This document shows positions 31,014 through 41,100 of a stretch of 64,000 nucleotides of DNA, in pieces. This stretch comes from Gracilaria gracilis (Eukaryota; Rhodophyta; Florideophyceae; Gracilariales; Gracilariaceae). Numbering within the stretch: the stretch's first letter is position 1; each line of letters begins with the position of its first letter. A model generated the notes under the pieces. The model did no database searches and was not told the DNA's origin. It saw only the letters and a program-made list of their open reading frames with translations. The position numbers were made by a program, and so were the translations under genes. The stretch covers positions 248,001-312,000 of the forward strand of contig JARGSG010000059.1 in the NCBI GenBank assembly GCA_030374805.1, given 5' to 3'.

Positions 31014-32900
31014 ATGTCAGCAAGCAATGAAAATGAATCCAAGTCTTTCAACTCTCGAAAGTTAGCCAGAAACACAGCAAGTGATGCGAGCGAAAATGAA
31101 GCGCTTGATTCCATTGACGCGAAACAACAACGTGAAGCCCTCGTTGAGCATTCGACCAAGCCGCAGCCGAGCAGTAGGATAACTCTGAGCAACACAAGTC
31201 CAAAGCCGTGGCCAATGCCTGCCCAGAACGAGAAGGACGCGTCACCAACTTTTCGGTCGTTGAAAGAGCGAAGCGCGCAAGACTCGGAGAGCGACTTCAA
31301 GACCCCGCAAACAAAGTTTTTCGCCTCGCAGAACGCCCAGAAGTCTTCAATGTCTTCTCTACCCAAGTCCCCTCCGCTTGAGGTTTCGCCTGTGCAGGAA
31401 GTTTTTCTGGATGACGTCGATCTGCCCTCGTCCAGGAACATATTCTCCGATAGTGGGAATAGCAAAGGCAGTAAGGAATCTATTGCGGTTCTGTTCAAGA
31501 GAAAGAATGCTACGAGGCATAGAGAACCTGAAGCTGACGTTTCCGCTGCATTTGTAGACAGGTACTGCTCAAGTCCAGAGGAAGAAGTGGTGTCAATCTC
31601 TGAACAAGAGAGTGGCACATTTCGCTTTCTAAAGGATGATGAAGTAAGTCCAAGCAGCGAGAAAAGCTTCAAGTTTCCTTCCGGTTTGAGGAACCTGTTT
31701 GGAGACGACGGAAGAAACTCATCGGGACGAAGGTCTTCCAGGAGCCGAACGCCCCGCAGTTTTGGACTTGATAGTGAGTTATTCTCTCCACTCAAGTCCA
31801 CCGATGGGCTGGGTGAACCTGAAGGCAGGAGTGGTGGAAGTCGACAAGGGCTATCCGAGCCAAAAGCATTGAAAGCTTCATCCAATTCGTCATCAAAAGC
31901 TGCTTTGCGGAGACCGTTGGGAAGTCGAAGGAAGACTTTCATTGACCTTTCGAAACCACCGCTACCTGAAGCAGTTTCTCCACGATTGGCGGACCGATCC
32001 ATAGAAGAACCAAGTATCACCGAGGTAGAGGAAGTGAACAAGCCAAGAACCAGTCCAAGCAGTAGCAAGTCAACTGAAACATCAGAGGAACAAATCAAAG
32101 TCGTGTCTCCGTTGATGACCAAGGGTGTGATAATGCGAGCTCAAACTCACAAGACCAATGTAAATGGAATTCGGAAAGCGGAGACCGGCAAGATTATGAG
32201 CCGGGAAGAGTTGCTTGGAGACCGCAAGGTAGTATTTCTTCGAGAAAGCCCAGTACCAAAGTCGCTCAATCCCGCTGCGTTCAGCGAGGATGATGATGTT
32301 ATGACAAGGAGACCATCTACACTCTTCCAGTATTCTAGCTCGGAAAGTGAGGGAGGGTTACCGAACGTCAGTGCTCACAAGTTGGAAGCTGATGATGGGA
32401 CGTTTTTGGGAGACAAGGCATCGCTGGGCTACATCTATCAAGAAGTGCAGAGCAGTAGTAGTTCGAAGTTCTCCGAGAATGGCAGCTCTTCTGGTCTGGT
32501 GAATCGACTCGGGTCAAGTTTCAAAAAGGCGAAGAACGTGGTAGCCAGACGATCTTTAACAGATATTCCAGAGCTCAGCACCACAGATATGATTATTCCA
32601 GGAACAATTGACGAAGCTGTGTGCAGGATTTGTTTCGTATGCCGGAAAAAGTTGGGGTGCAGAGTGTTTGTGAAGAACACTGGTAAGAAGATTAAGGTGG
32701 AAGCAGAGGATCGACAAAGAGGTTACTATCTCAGAGCATCTTTATTCGTGAGTTTGTTGGGAGGCGAAGAACCTGCGTGTGCTCTAAACATTCGGCAGAG
32801 TAGAGCAGATGGGATGAAGACGAGCTTTGCAACATTATGGGATTTCTATCAACGACTCGAGAAAGGCTTGCAAGAATTAGAAGCAGGGCACAACCGGTAG
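31014..32900 (+). CDS. Ser-rich disordered protein with a KA1-like C-terminal domain
   Basis: 628 aa, intronless. Residues 1 to about 520 are dominated by Ser, Lys, Glu, Pro and Arg with many Ser-Pro and Arg-x-x-Ser sites, so probably unstructured and phosphorylated. The last 95 or so residues are compact: a Cys-containing helix (CRICFVCRKKLGCRVF), a strand (KKIKVEAEDRQRGYYLRASLFVSLL), then RQSRADGMKTSFATLWDFYQRL. This order resembles kinase-associated KA1 domains, where strands are followed by a helix beginning near S-G-D-x-x-x-F, but I recognise no kinase domain. KA1 domains bind acidic phospholipids. The KA1 reading is tentative; the protein being real is well supported by its length and composition. 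Confidence 0.6.
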   Translation: MSASNENESKSFNSRKLARNTASDASENEALDSIDAKQQREALVEHSTKPQPSSRITLSNTSPKPWPMPAQNEKDASPTFRSLKERSAQDSESDFKTPQTKFFASQNAQKSSMSSLPKSPPLEVSPVQEVFLDDVDLPSSRNIFSDSGNSKGSKESIAVLFKRKNATRHREPEADVSAAFVDRYCSSPEEEVVSISEQESGTFRFLKDDEVSPSSEKSFKFPSGLRNLFGDDGRNSSGRRSSRSRTPRSFGLDSELFSPLKSTDGLGEPEGRSGGSRQGLSEPKALKASSNSSSKAALRRPLGSRRKTFIDLSKPPLPEAVSPRLADRSIEEPSITEVEEVNKPRTSPSSSKSTETSEEQIKVVSPLMTKGVIMRAQTHKTNVNGIRKAETGKIMSREELLGDRKVVFLRESPVPKSLNPAAFSEDDDVMTRRPSTLFQYSSSESEGGLPNVSAHKLEADDGTFLGDKASLGYIYQEVQSSSSSKFSENGSSSGLVNRLGSSFKKAKNVVARRSLTDIPELSTTDMIIPGTIDEAVCRICFVCRKKLGCRVFVKNTGKKIKVEAEDRQRGYYLRASLFVSLLGGEEPACALNIRQSRADGMKTSFATLWDFYQRLEKGLQELEAGHNR

Positions 32901-33250
32901 AATTGTTTGTGGGATTGTGAGATTTCAGGGTTTGTTGGCTTTGTCTGATCGAGTGTGGATATAGGATGTGGATTGTACTTTCTTGGTTATTTACAGATAT
33001 GAACAAGAGGGCAGGTGGTGGCAGCACGGAATGTCGTAGATTGTGAGTACAAAGTGATAACAGACATTGCATAAACAATGCATTGAAACTTGAAAGACAT
33101 GATCGATAATCAAGTTGGATGCAAGATGGAGCATGCCACAGTAGCCGTTTGCGCGAATACAAAACTACAGCAATGAGACGGACGAGTTAAAGCGAGCCAA
33201 ATTGTTAGCGAGGCAGAGAAAGAAGGATTCGATAACCAGCACCAAAGCAG
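32901..33250. other. convergent intergenic spacer
   Basis: 350 bp between two genes ending towards each other; presumably both 3' UTRs. Nothing else seen. Confidence 0.5.
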
Positions 33251-34159
33251 TTAGCTCAGCAAGATAATGAGCAAAACGGCAACGACCAACGCCACCGTTA
33301 TAAGAGAAGCGAAAAAGAAACGCTTGTTGCGTTCATGCCTCTTCTTTGTCTTTTGCAATTCGCGATGCGCTCGCTGCACGTTTTGCGTAGAGTCTGCCAC
33401 CGCGACCTCAACATACTCCACCTGCGAGCTTTGGTCGCCAACCATAACGGCCAGATCCTTGAAGATGGTATTCACGTCGTCAATAGAGGACTGCACCTCA
33501 GTCAACACCTGATTAGTTTCGTGCGCCAGGCTTTGATTGGAGGAGAGTTCCCGGAGAGTAGCGCGTTCCCTCTGCGTGCGTTGCGCGCTACGCAGCAGCG
33601 GGTCGGCCTCGGACGCGATTCGCAGCGCCTCGCGCTCCTGCTGCAAAGCGGCCTCATTCTCCTTCTGCAGCCTGTCGCGCCGCTCCGCCTGCGCGTCGTG
33701 CACGGAGTCGACGAACAGCTTCTCCGCGCGAATGCTGTGCTGCAAGGCGTCGGAAAAGTCGTCCAAGTGGAGCTGAAACTGGCGCTTGGCGGCGGCCGCC
33801 CTCTGCGCGACGGGCGCGGAAGCGGCCGCCAGCCGCGTGTCAATGGCGGACACCAGCGCGGCGGCCGCGCGCGCAATGTGACGGTTCTGCTCGCGCAGCG
33901 CGCGCACGCGCTTGAGGTCCGGCGGCGGCGACGGCGACGGCAGCGGCGACGGCGACGGCAGCGGCGACGGAGACGGCGGCGGCGACGACGACGGCGCGAC
34001 GGCGGCGCGCGCGCGCGCGCGCAGCAGCGCCTTGGTGGTGTGGCGCAGCGCGGCGTTGTTGGCGGCGAGCGGTTTGAGCAGGCGCTGCAGCTCGCCGATG
34101 GCGGGCGCGGATTGGGCGTCGGCGGCGGCCAGCGTGGGCGCCGCGTCGCCGAACGACAT
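33251..34159 (-). CDS. Qa-SNARE, syntaxin 7/16/PEP12-like
   Basis: 302 aa from the ATG at 34159. The N-terminal part has helices consistent with an Habc bundle, split by a Pro-Ser repeat at residues about 58-80 (PSPSPLPSPSPLP). The SNARE motif (residues about 215-270) reads LTEVQSSIDDVNTIFKDLA and continues through GDQSSQVEYVE, with the zero-layer Gln in GDQ. It ends in a single C-terminal anchor (FFFASLITVALVVAVLLIILLS) preceded by KKRHERNKR. Motif D-V-N-x-I-F-x-D-L-A is typical of endosomal/vacuolar Qa-SNAREs, so a role in fusion at endosomes or vacuole is likely. The proline repeat inside the N-terminal domain is unusual. Confidence 0.85.
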   Translation of the reverse strand: MSFGDAAPTLAAADAQSAPAIGELQRLLKPLAANNAALRHTTKALLRARARAAVAPSSSPPPSPSPLPSPSPLPSPSPPPDLKRVRALREQNRHIARAAAALVSAIDTRLAAASAPVAQRAAAAKRQFQLHLDDFSDALQHSIRAEKLFVDSVHDAQAERRDRLQKENEAALQQEREALRIASEADPLLRSAQRTQRERATLRELSSNQSLAHETNQVLTEVQSSIDDVNTIFKDLAVMVGDQSSQVEYVEVAVADSTQNVQRAHRELQKTKKRHERNKRFFFASLITVALVVAVLLIILLS

Positions 34160-34760
34160 TTGGGCGGCACGGGGAGGGGGAGGGGGACGGCGACGGCGCG
34201 GGGACGGCGCGGGGACGGCGCGGGGACGGCGGCGAGGCGCGCGGGCGCGGGGGGAAAGGCGGATGGCTGTTGATGGCGATGATATATATACGCGCGCGAG
34301 AAGAGGCCGCCGATGCGGCACGGCGGGTGCGTGGAAAGTGACGCAAAGGCGCGCGCCAAGCGGCCGATTCTGGCGCTCACGTGCACCACGTGTGCGCCAC
34401 TGGCGCGTGGCCGTGAGTCACGGCTCAACTGTGAAGGTAGATATCCTATAGATAGATCTTGTAGATATCTAACATATCATGATGATAAACGGTTAACGCT
34501 ACCTTCCATGCTTCTTCTCTTATCCACAACCGCGCCGCCGGTCGGTCTGCGTGGCGACCAGCATTGTAGATACATTCTAGATACTGTACCACACCACTGC
34601 AAGCAACTCCCGCTCAACCAAAAACAAAAAGGTAAGCTAGCTACACAGCCCCGTCATTCCTTTACACTTGCTACACTCTCCACGTCATTGCGGTGCTATG
34701 CTACAGTATCTATACGTACTATCTTCCAGTCGCACGCGCAGCCGGAGCCCCTCGAAATCC
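34160..34760. promoter_or_regulatory. syntaxin promoter region and P4-ATPase 3' flank
   Basis: Close to the syntaxin start: GGGGACGGCGC repeats (34192-34240) and a TATATATA at 34281-34288. Further up, GTAGATATC occurs twice (34437-34445, 34461-34469) within a string of GATA words. Confidence 0.4.
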
Positions 34761-37700
34761 CTACAGCTTCTTTCGCCTCACATCGCGTTCCCACACACGT
34801 AACCGGTCTACGATGTTAGGCGTCAGCAGTTGACGAGTAGACAAGATAATGAAGTCCAAAAAGAATGCACCCACCATGATCACGAACGCCGCCAGGTAGA
34901 ACGTCGGTGAAATAAACAGCATTCGCAGCTGTCCTTCCATTGGGTATTCGCTGAAAAACGCAATAGACAGCGGTACGACAGCGAAGAACACCCCGACCGA
35001 CAACAGCATCAGCAGCAAAACGATCCAATTCAGTGTGTGCGAGTGTAATAGGATCTTGAACAGAGTAACCAACGTCACGATAGTCGAGTTTGCAAATCCC
35101 ACCAAGAAAAACCCGCTGTCCTTTCCGTCAGGGAAAGCGATTTTCAGGTAACCGAACAAAAGGTACACCCCAAAGAACACCACAGCCGCGTGCCATAAGC
35201 CGTACAGAATTGTGTACTCCAAGAAGCTCCTGATGGAAAACAGCTTCTTGTCACGGTTTGAAGCATACACAGACGGGAATCGCATAGCCGTTGCTTCGTC
35301 CACATCCCTCTCAAAAATGCCGTACAGGAAAGGTGATGCAGATGTCACAAGAACATTGAATGCCTGAGTGATCCACTGGTTGTTAAACGTCACACCACTG
35401 GCGAACGAAAAAGCCTGGAACAAAACTTGAGTAAGTGTGAAGAAGATATTCTTGTAGAAGCTCAGGTTGATCATACCAGCAGTTCTTACAATCGAAAAAC
35501 GTCCATGTAGCGCCGTTAACCGAAGCAAGTGCTTGAATTCGCCCAAGGCATAGTCAGCTGATCTCGCCGCTTGTGTCCCTTCTTTGCCGTAGATTCCGAC
35601 ACCAATGTGTGCTTCTTGGATCATGGACACGTCGTTTCCACCATCGCCTATGGCCAGCGTGATGGATCTCCTTTCTTCTCTCACGAGACGCACTACAAGC
35701 GCTTTCTGCAGCGGAGTCACACGACAGCAAATCACCACCTTGGTATGGTCTGACAGATGCATGAATAATTGAGCATGATCTTCAATAGCGTAACTCAACG
35801 ACCTCCCATCGATGATCACACCCAGCTCCTTCTCTTCCACCTGCGATTTGCTGCGTAATGAGAACCGACGCGCAAGACTGGCAATCGAGGAACTCCTTGC
35901 TCGTTCCAAAGGTTGAGGGTTGTCATGAGTATGTCTGTCCAATGTACGGCTCAGCTGTTCCTCGATCTCCTTCGAGTTCGTTCCCCTGATGTGAACAACG
36001 TCCATATCACGATCCAATAAGTTGGCTGAGTACCCAATATTCTCAGCCGTCTCACGCTTGTCACCGGTGAGAACCCATAACTTGACTCCAGCCTCACGCA
36101 TAAACTTGATTGTTTCCGGTACCTTGTCCTGCAGTTTGTCCTCCACGGCGGTGGTTGCAATGAACTGTAGCTCAGTTTCGATTTCAGCGCTCATGGCAGA
36201 TACCTTGGCCTCACGGTCATCCAGCGAGTTACTAGCCTCCTGGAATCGTTCAAACCACGGCTTGAACTCTTCAGGCGTGAAATCGCGGTACGCAAACACA
36301 AGAGTACGCAATCCCTCTTTTGCAAACTCATCAATGTGGTTCTGCACTTCGTCAAGGTCAATGTTTTTTCTCAACAGGGGAATCATGATCGTATCCGCGC
36401 CCTTTGTGAACATTCGGATCTTGCCGTCGGGGCACTTGAGAACCATACTCATGCGTTTTCTGTCAGAGTTAAACTCTAGCTCGGCCAGGACAGAGTAGCT
36501 CTGCTCTGTATCGAAGTGCTTGATGATTAGCGTGTCAAGAGTTCGCTGAAGAAGGGCAATACCGTATTCTCGAGCTGAGGTAACCAAGGCCACTTCATCG
36601 GGACTCTGTCCCTGATAGGACGGTAGACCGTCATCACTTGCGTCACTTTCCCCTTGTGCGTCTTTGGCCTTCCCGCCACCGTTCTTACCCTTGGACTTTC
36701 GGAAGTGCCTCTTCTTCTTTTTCTTGTCGTCATCGCTTTCTTCCAGGGCCTGGTCATCATCTGACTTTGGTTCCGGCACCACGCTGTGGTTCAAAGCCAT
36801 TGCCAGCAGCAACAGCTTCACCGGTCCCACGTTACGCTTCACGGCCTCGTGCATGGCTCTTCTTTTCTTGCGAATGTTGTAGATTCTACCTCCCGCCGAG
36901 CAGGCGATGTAGCGCATTTCGTTCTCGGTGAGAGTGCCGGTTTTATCGCTGAGAATGTGCTCAATCTCGCCCAATGTCTCGTTGAGATTGGTAGCACGCG
37001 CGGCCACTGATCGGCCCTTTGTCTTCATCCTGTAGTCGGCCGACATGAACAAGGCCTGAATGACTCGGATGAACTCCAGCGTAACGAAGAGAGACACCGG
37101 GATAAACGTGGAGAACAGGATGACAAACGTACCCAGTCCCCTGGCAAAAGTGGCCGCGGCGGTACGGTTGCGGAAGTCGCCCATGTACCACTGGCCAGCA
37201 CCCTGGTTTCCCTGTAAAACGGCGGCGGCACCAGAAACGGAAAAGACCAAGACGGCCAGAATGACGAAGAGCATGAGCACAATCCAGTTGAGCTTCTTCT
37301 CCACATTGCCCATCTTGCTGGGCGGATTGCGCATATTGAGCGCAACCTTGGTGTCAAAGCCCGTATACACGGCAATTCCATACACATAGTCGGTGTTCCT
37401 GAGAATGCTTCCGCGAAGCAGCAGGTTGGAAGCACCGAGCGGCGCCGGGTCCTCGCCGGCCACCATGATGGAGGCCTCGAATTCATGGAGGGCGGTAGCG
37501 GGCGCCTGCGCGCGAATCTTGCCGCGCAGACTGAACAGCTCGGAGGGGTGGTTGAGATCGGCGGTGGGCGCGGCGCACACGATGCGCTTGAGGTTGGACT
37601 CGCCGTCGAGATTGGCGGTGGAGACGTACGCCACGCCGCCGTCGGCCGACGAGAAGAGCGGCACCATGTCGCACGGAAAGACGTGCCCTTTCCGCACGAG

Positions 37701-38315
37701 CACGATGTCGCCCACGGAGATGTTGCGCGACGCGACGACGCGGTGGTTGTCCGGCTCCAGCGAGAGCTTGGTGAGGTTGTCCGTGATGAGCTTGGACACG
37801 AGCGCGACTTGACGGTCAGTGGCATCGGCTTTCATGGGGCTTCTCGCCATGATGAGCTGCTTTTGGGCGTTTTGACGACGGTCTTCAGCGGCGCGCTTTC
37901 CGTCTTCATACACGTCGCGCGCAAAGCCGAAGCCGACGACGACGAGCAAGGGCAGGACGTTTGCGACCGGGGTGGAGGGCGAGATGCCCGGGATGAAGGA
38001 GATGATGGCGATGGTGAGAAAGTAGAAGTTGGCCACGCGTCGAAACTGCTCGAACAACGCCTTTGGAATCATGTTGAGCGGCGTGTACTTTGCGGTGCGC
38101 AGCTGGTTGGAGAGGAAGTTTCGCGCCACGTTGGTGTCATGGTCGTTGATGCGCACGTAGCGAATGCCGCTGGTTTGGTCCTCGAGCTCCTCCGGCGATA
38201 GCTGCGACGCGCGCTTGGAGAAGAGCGAGCGCGAGTGACTGACGGACGGCTGCTCCGCTTCGAGCGGCGGCGGCGGCGGCGCCAGCGCGGTGGGCGAGGC
38301 GGTGTGGCGCTGCAT
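34761..38315 (-). CDS. P4-type ATPase, phospholipid flippase
   Basis: 1184 aa from the ATG at 38315, intronless. Ten hydrophobic segments are expected and at least eight are clear. In order: RYVRINDHD and FLSNQLRTAKYTPLNMIPKALFEQFRRVANFYFL (P4 N-terminal signature), actuator motif STANLDGESNLK (DGES, where other P-type pumps have TGES), phosphorylation motif SDKTGTLTENEM (Asp about residue 455), KGADTIMIPLL in the nucleotide domain, VLTGDKRETAENIGYSANLL, and the hinge AIGDGGNDVSMIQEAHIGVGI. The last segments carry the plant/fungal-like FNNQWITQAFNVLVTSASPFLYGIFERDV. It flips phospholipids to the cytosolic leaflet in Golgi, endosome or plasma membrane and usually needs a CDC50 subunit. A charged insert (DDDKKKKKRHFRKSKGK) lies in the nucleotide domain. 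Confidence 0.95.
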   Translation of the reverse strand: MQRHTASPTALAPPPPPLEAEQPSVSHSRSLFSKRASQLSPEELEDQTSGIRYVRINDHDTNVARNFLSNQLRTAKYTPLNMIPKALFEQFRRVANFYFLTIAIISFIPGISPSTPVANVLPLLVVVGFGFARDVYEDGKRAAEDRRQNAQKQLIMARSPMKADATDRQVALVSKLITDNLTKLSLEPDNHRVVASRNISVGDIVLVRKGHVFPCDMVPLFSSADGGVAYVSTANLDGESNLKRIVCAAPTADLNHPSELFSLRGKIRAQAPATALHEFEASIMVAGEDPAPLGASNLLLRGSILRNTDYVYGIAVYTGFDTKVALNMRNPPSKMGNVEKKLNWIVLMLFVILAVLVFSVSGAAAVLQGNQGAGQWYMGDFRNRTAAATFARGLGTFVILFSTFIPVSLFVTLEFIRVIQALFMSADYRMKTKGRSVAARATNLNETLGEIEHILSDKTGTLTENEMRYIACSAGGRIYNIRKKRRAMHEAVKRNVGPVKLLLLAMALNHSVVPEPKSDDDQALEESDDDKKKKKRHFRKSKGKNGGGKAKDAQGESDASDDGLPSYQGQSPDEVALVTSAREYGIALLQRTLDTLIIKHFDTEQSYSVLAELEFNSDRKRMSMVLKCPDGKIRMFTKGADTIMIPLLRKNIDLDEVQNHIDEFAKEGLRTLVFAYRDFTPEEFKPWFERFQEASNSLDDREAKVSAMSAEIETELQFIATTAVEDKLQDKVPETIKFMREAGVKLWVLTGDKRETAENIGYSANLLDRDMDVVHIRGTNSKEIEEQLSRTLDRHTHDNPQPLERARSSSIASLARRFSLRSKSQVEEKELGVIIDGRSLSYAIEDHAQLFMHLSDHTKVVICCRVTPLQKALVVRLVREERRSITLAIGDGGNDVSMIQEAHIGVGIYGKEGTQAARSADYALGEFKHLLRLTALHGRFSIVRTAGMINLSFYKNIFFTLTQVLFQAFSFASGVTFNNQWITQAFNVLVTSASPFLYGIFERDVDEATAMRFPSVYASNRDKKLFSIRSFLEYTILYGLWHAAVVFFGVYLLFGYLKIAFPDGKDSGFFLVGFANSTIVTLVTLFKILLHSHTLNWIVLLLMLLSVGVFFAVVPLSIAFFSEYPMEGQLRMLFISPTFYLAAFVIMVGAFFLDFIILSTRQLLTPNIVDRLRVWERDVRRKKL

Positions 38316-39007
38316 GAAGTTGTTGGTGCGCGCCGCGCGCGGCACGACGCTGCTTGACGAAGAGCGCGGAGCGCGTGTAATGAGACCAAGCAAGCAAGGC
38401 ACGCAAGTGAGCAAGACGGGGGGGAGGAGGGGGGAGACGGGGACGCGCAGCGCAACGGCGCCGTCCGTATGTATGGGACTGGTGGAGGCGATGGAGCGCA
38501 GCTGCGTTGACGGACGTGTGCGCGCGCGGAAGCGTAGGGGCGCGCATTGACAGGCGCTGTGCGCGCCGCTGCTGACGCGCGATATTTGTTGCGCCGCCAG
38601 CGACGTGGAGCGGCGCCGCGCGCGCGCGCCAATGGGCGGCCGCCAGATGCGCGCCGCGCGCGCGCGTGACGTGTGGCGCCGCGTGTCGCTGCTGGCGCCG
38701 CGTGTCGCTGCTGGCTGCCGCCGCTCGACGGCGGCGGGAGAGGACGCGCGCCGCGCGGCGGCGCCTTGCTGCCGCCATGGATGCGCAGCTGATTGGGGCG
38801 CGCGCGCGCGGAGAAACAGCCGTCGTTTTTTTCGGCGACGACGTCGTCGCAAGTACTGTATATATATCATACCGTTGGTAAGGTTACAGTTCACATAAAA
38901 ATATGCCGCCATCATGGCGAACACCATCCTCACCACGGGCGTGTACACCAGATGACATTGTTCTGCTTAATTTTGGGTTATACAGTAGTATAGCTCACAC
39001 TGTCAGT
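38316..39007. promoter_or_regulatory. P4-ATPase upstream region
   Basis: GC-rich near the gene, with AT-rich GTACTGTATATATATCATACCGTTGG at 38853-38878 and the 11-mer motif at 38870-38880. No gene on the other side until the repeat region. Confidence 0.4.
38870..38880 (-). promoter_or_regulatory. TACCRACGGTA motif, copy 3
   Basis: Plus strand TACCGTTGGTA, i.e. TACCAACGGTA on the gene's strand, immediately beside TATATATA and about 555 bp upstream of the P4-ATPase start. Confidence 0.5.
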
Positions 39008-39043
39008 GACAAGTTGACAAGGTTCTGGACTTCTTTCTTTGCC

Positions 39044-39078
<35 letters not shown>

Positions 39079-39200
39079 GTTTTTATTCATAGGCAACCCT
39101 CTGTGCTGTTTACCTGTATAACATACCATACCCACAAGAGATAGCCCTCTTATCCCTTCGAATGTATGGAGCGCAGTCACACTTGTCGAAAATGTTTACA
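39008..39200 (+). repeat. dispersed direct repeat, copy A
   Basis: TTGACAAGGTTCTGGACTTCTT, a GA tract, CATAGGCAACCCT, then GTATGGAGCGCAGTCACACTT. The same words in the same order recur at 40572-40770 with about one difference in five. The GA tract is long here (39047-39076) and short in copy B. Confidence 0.7.
39047..39076. repeat. (GA)n microsatellite
   Basis: Fifteen GA units inside repeat copy A. Confidence 0.95.
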
Positions 39201-39800
39201 AATACGAAGGTACTCTTGCTGGACCCAACATCATGTTGTTCATTGATGATCGTGCTTCCCAGTTGACCACCGGCTTTCATCGATTGCAGCCAACCTTCAA
39301 AGCTTAAACCTCTCCCTCCCTCCCTCAAGCCTTTCCGTTTTCGGACCGTCAGCCTATTGTAACCACCCCAATTACTGGAACACGCAAAAGCAAAGTTGGT
39401 GCATGTTGCCTCTTTATTGTAGCGTTGAGTATTGCACTTACCGTGCTAATTTGCTTCTGTCAAACAGAAAAGGGCAATATAACTCTTAGGCAGCTTTCAT
39501 TATCCCAACTGTATAAACCGTAATCCAAACCCCATGGGTCCCCTTATTAGACAGTTTTACATAAAACCACTAACTGCCTATCCAATCGGTGGGAAACTGT
39601 CATGCTTTCTCGACCGTACACATGTGCACCCTTTGAAACAGCCGTTTGCTGTGGTGGACAATAAGAGTCAACTTGAATTTGTCTTTGACTACTACAGCAT
39701 CCGTCACCACCTCTTTTTTTGAGAAGAATCATGTCTTCTCTCTCTCTCTCTCTCTGATACGGGCGCGGTAGTCTAATTCCTACGTACCGCAGGGTGTCTT
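39201..39800. other. gene-less stretch
   Basis: No supported gene. A CT tract lies at 39734-39755. Confidence 0.4.
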
Positions 39801-40473
39801 GAAGCACTGCCAGGAAAACACTCTCTTGTGGAAAATCTGGGAAGATCTACAAAAAGGTTCAAACTATGATGAGTCGATGTGGGAATGTCTAAACGCTTTC
39901 TGGCCAATCGTGGCGGACGATTCGAACGGGAGAGAAACAAAACAACGGACAAACTTGCCGTGTCTGACCGTTTCGTTTACAAGGAAACCATCAAAACACA
40001 GCTCGTTACCAGCAGAAACGGGGTTCTGTCTCCACAATCTCACCATCGGCGATGCTTGTATCCGTTCGTTGATCTAAACCCGTACCCTCATTCTGTCCGT
40101 GTGTTCGCAATGGAGGAGATCGCGTTTTTGAGAGAGACATGGGATAATGTTTTCAAAGCAAAGATTGCCAGCGATCTTGTTTGTGTGAAGGCAGCTCCCG
40201 CAGAGAATTTGAAATCGGAGATAAAATCGTTAATGCGGGCTCCACATCACCCTAGTATCATACACCCACTACTTGGGGTCGTCGAAGCTGGAGGGCGATG
40301 TGCATCAAAGGAACGTAATGATCGATGGAAAAAGCGGAACAGCTGTACTGATCGACCTTGCCGACAGTCACAAGAATAGAACAACTGCACTTGAACAAGA
40401 GCTTTATGAGTCTGCCAAGGTTCAAGCCCTACATCAGTTAGAGCTCTTGAAAGAGTTTATCGATGGAAGATAA
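39801..40473 (+). pseudogene. broken protein-kinase-like gene
   Basis: Frame fragments read SDLVCVKAAPAENL and SEIKSLMRAPHHPSIIHPLLGVV, resembling an N-lobe (V-x-K with a following E-I-x-x-L and H-P-x-I), then, after a frame change near 40285, GDVHQRNVMIDGKSGTAVLIDLADS, resembling the catalytic loop and D-F-G region of atypical or fungal-type kinases (G-D-I-H-x-x-N-I-M ... L-I-D-F). A helical tail follows to the TAA at 40473. At least one frameshift is needed. The fragment lies between the two copies of the direct repeat. Confidence 0.5.
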
Positions 40474-40571
40474 AAGGTGTAACACGCAGGGATTTATTTC
40501 ACAACAGATGAGCAGGTATATGGTGATCGCAGATGGATCAATTTGTAATGCATGAAGCTAAAACTGTCGTT

Positions 40572-40770
40572 CAGTAGCTTGACAAGGTTCTGTACTTCTT
40601 ACCAGCCGAGAGAGAGAACGATTTTTTTCATAGGCAACCCTTCGTGCTGCTTCTCTGTGTAACGTTCCATACACAGAAAATATATATGTGTTTAGGAAGG
40701 CAGATCTGAATTTGGAGCGTAGTCAGACTATTCGGGTATTGAAGATGTGAATGCCGAATCCGTTTCAATG
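40572..40770 (+). repeat. dispersed direct repeat, copy B
   Basis: TTGACAAGGTTCTGTACTTCTTACC, short GA tract, CATAGGCAACCCTTCGTGCTG, TGGAGCGTAGTCAGACTAT. Homologous to 39008-39200, offset about 1.56 kb. Confidence 0.7.
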
Positions 40771-41100
40771 TTTAATACGAAATGCGAAAGAACGACTAGT
40801 AAATGTCAACCGAATTCATCTCATAAAGTTTCTTGGTGGCTGCAGAGAAAACATCTAAACCTTCATGGCGATTTGCTTGCATTCGAGGTTTATTGAAGCA
40901 TTGTTGCTAACCGTCTTAAGAGCATTAACTATCTTTCTAACTATGCAGCTGCGCCTCCAAAACATTCACTCCCTCTGGGTTCCTGAAACATACTGCGCCT
41001 TTTCCTATAATTGGGCCCGTCTCATGATAGTTCAGTTGAAGATTGTCTTTCAAACCTTGAATTGACAAGAGAAACCGAGCACTACTCATTGAAAAAAAGC
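40771..41100. other. gene-less stretch 3' of the GST gene
   Basis: No supported feature. Confidence 0.4.

Noticed and set aside
30830..32122. 430-codon minus-strand frame opposite the KA1-like gene
   Set aside because: Its composition is the mirror of Ser/Glu/Lys codons, with no domain; the plus-strand frame is longer and ends in a structured domain.
33335..34273. 312-codon plus-strand frame over the syntaxin gene
   Set aside because: Ends in Arg/Asp-repeat noise opposite the Pro-Ser repeat; no domain.
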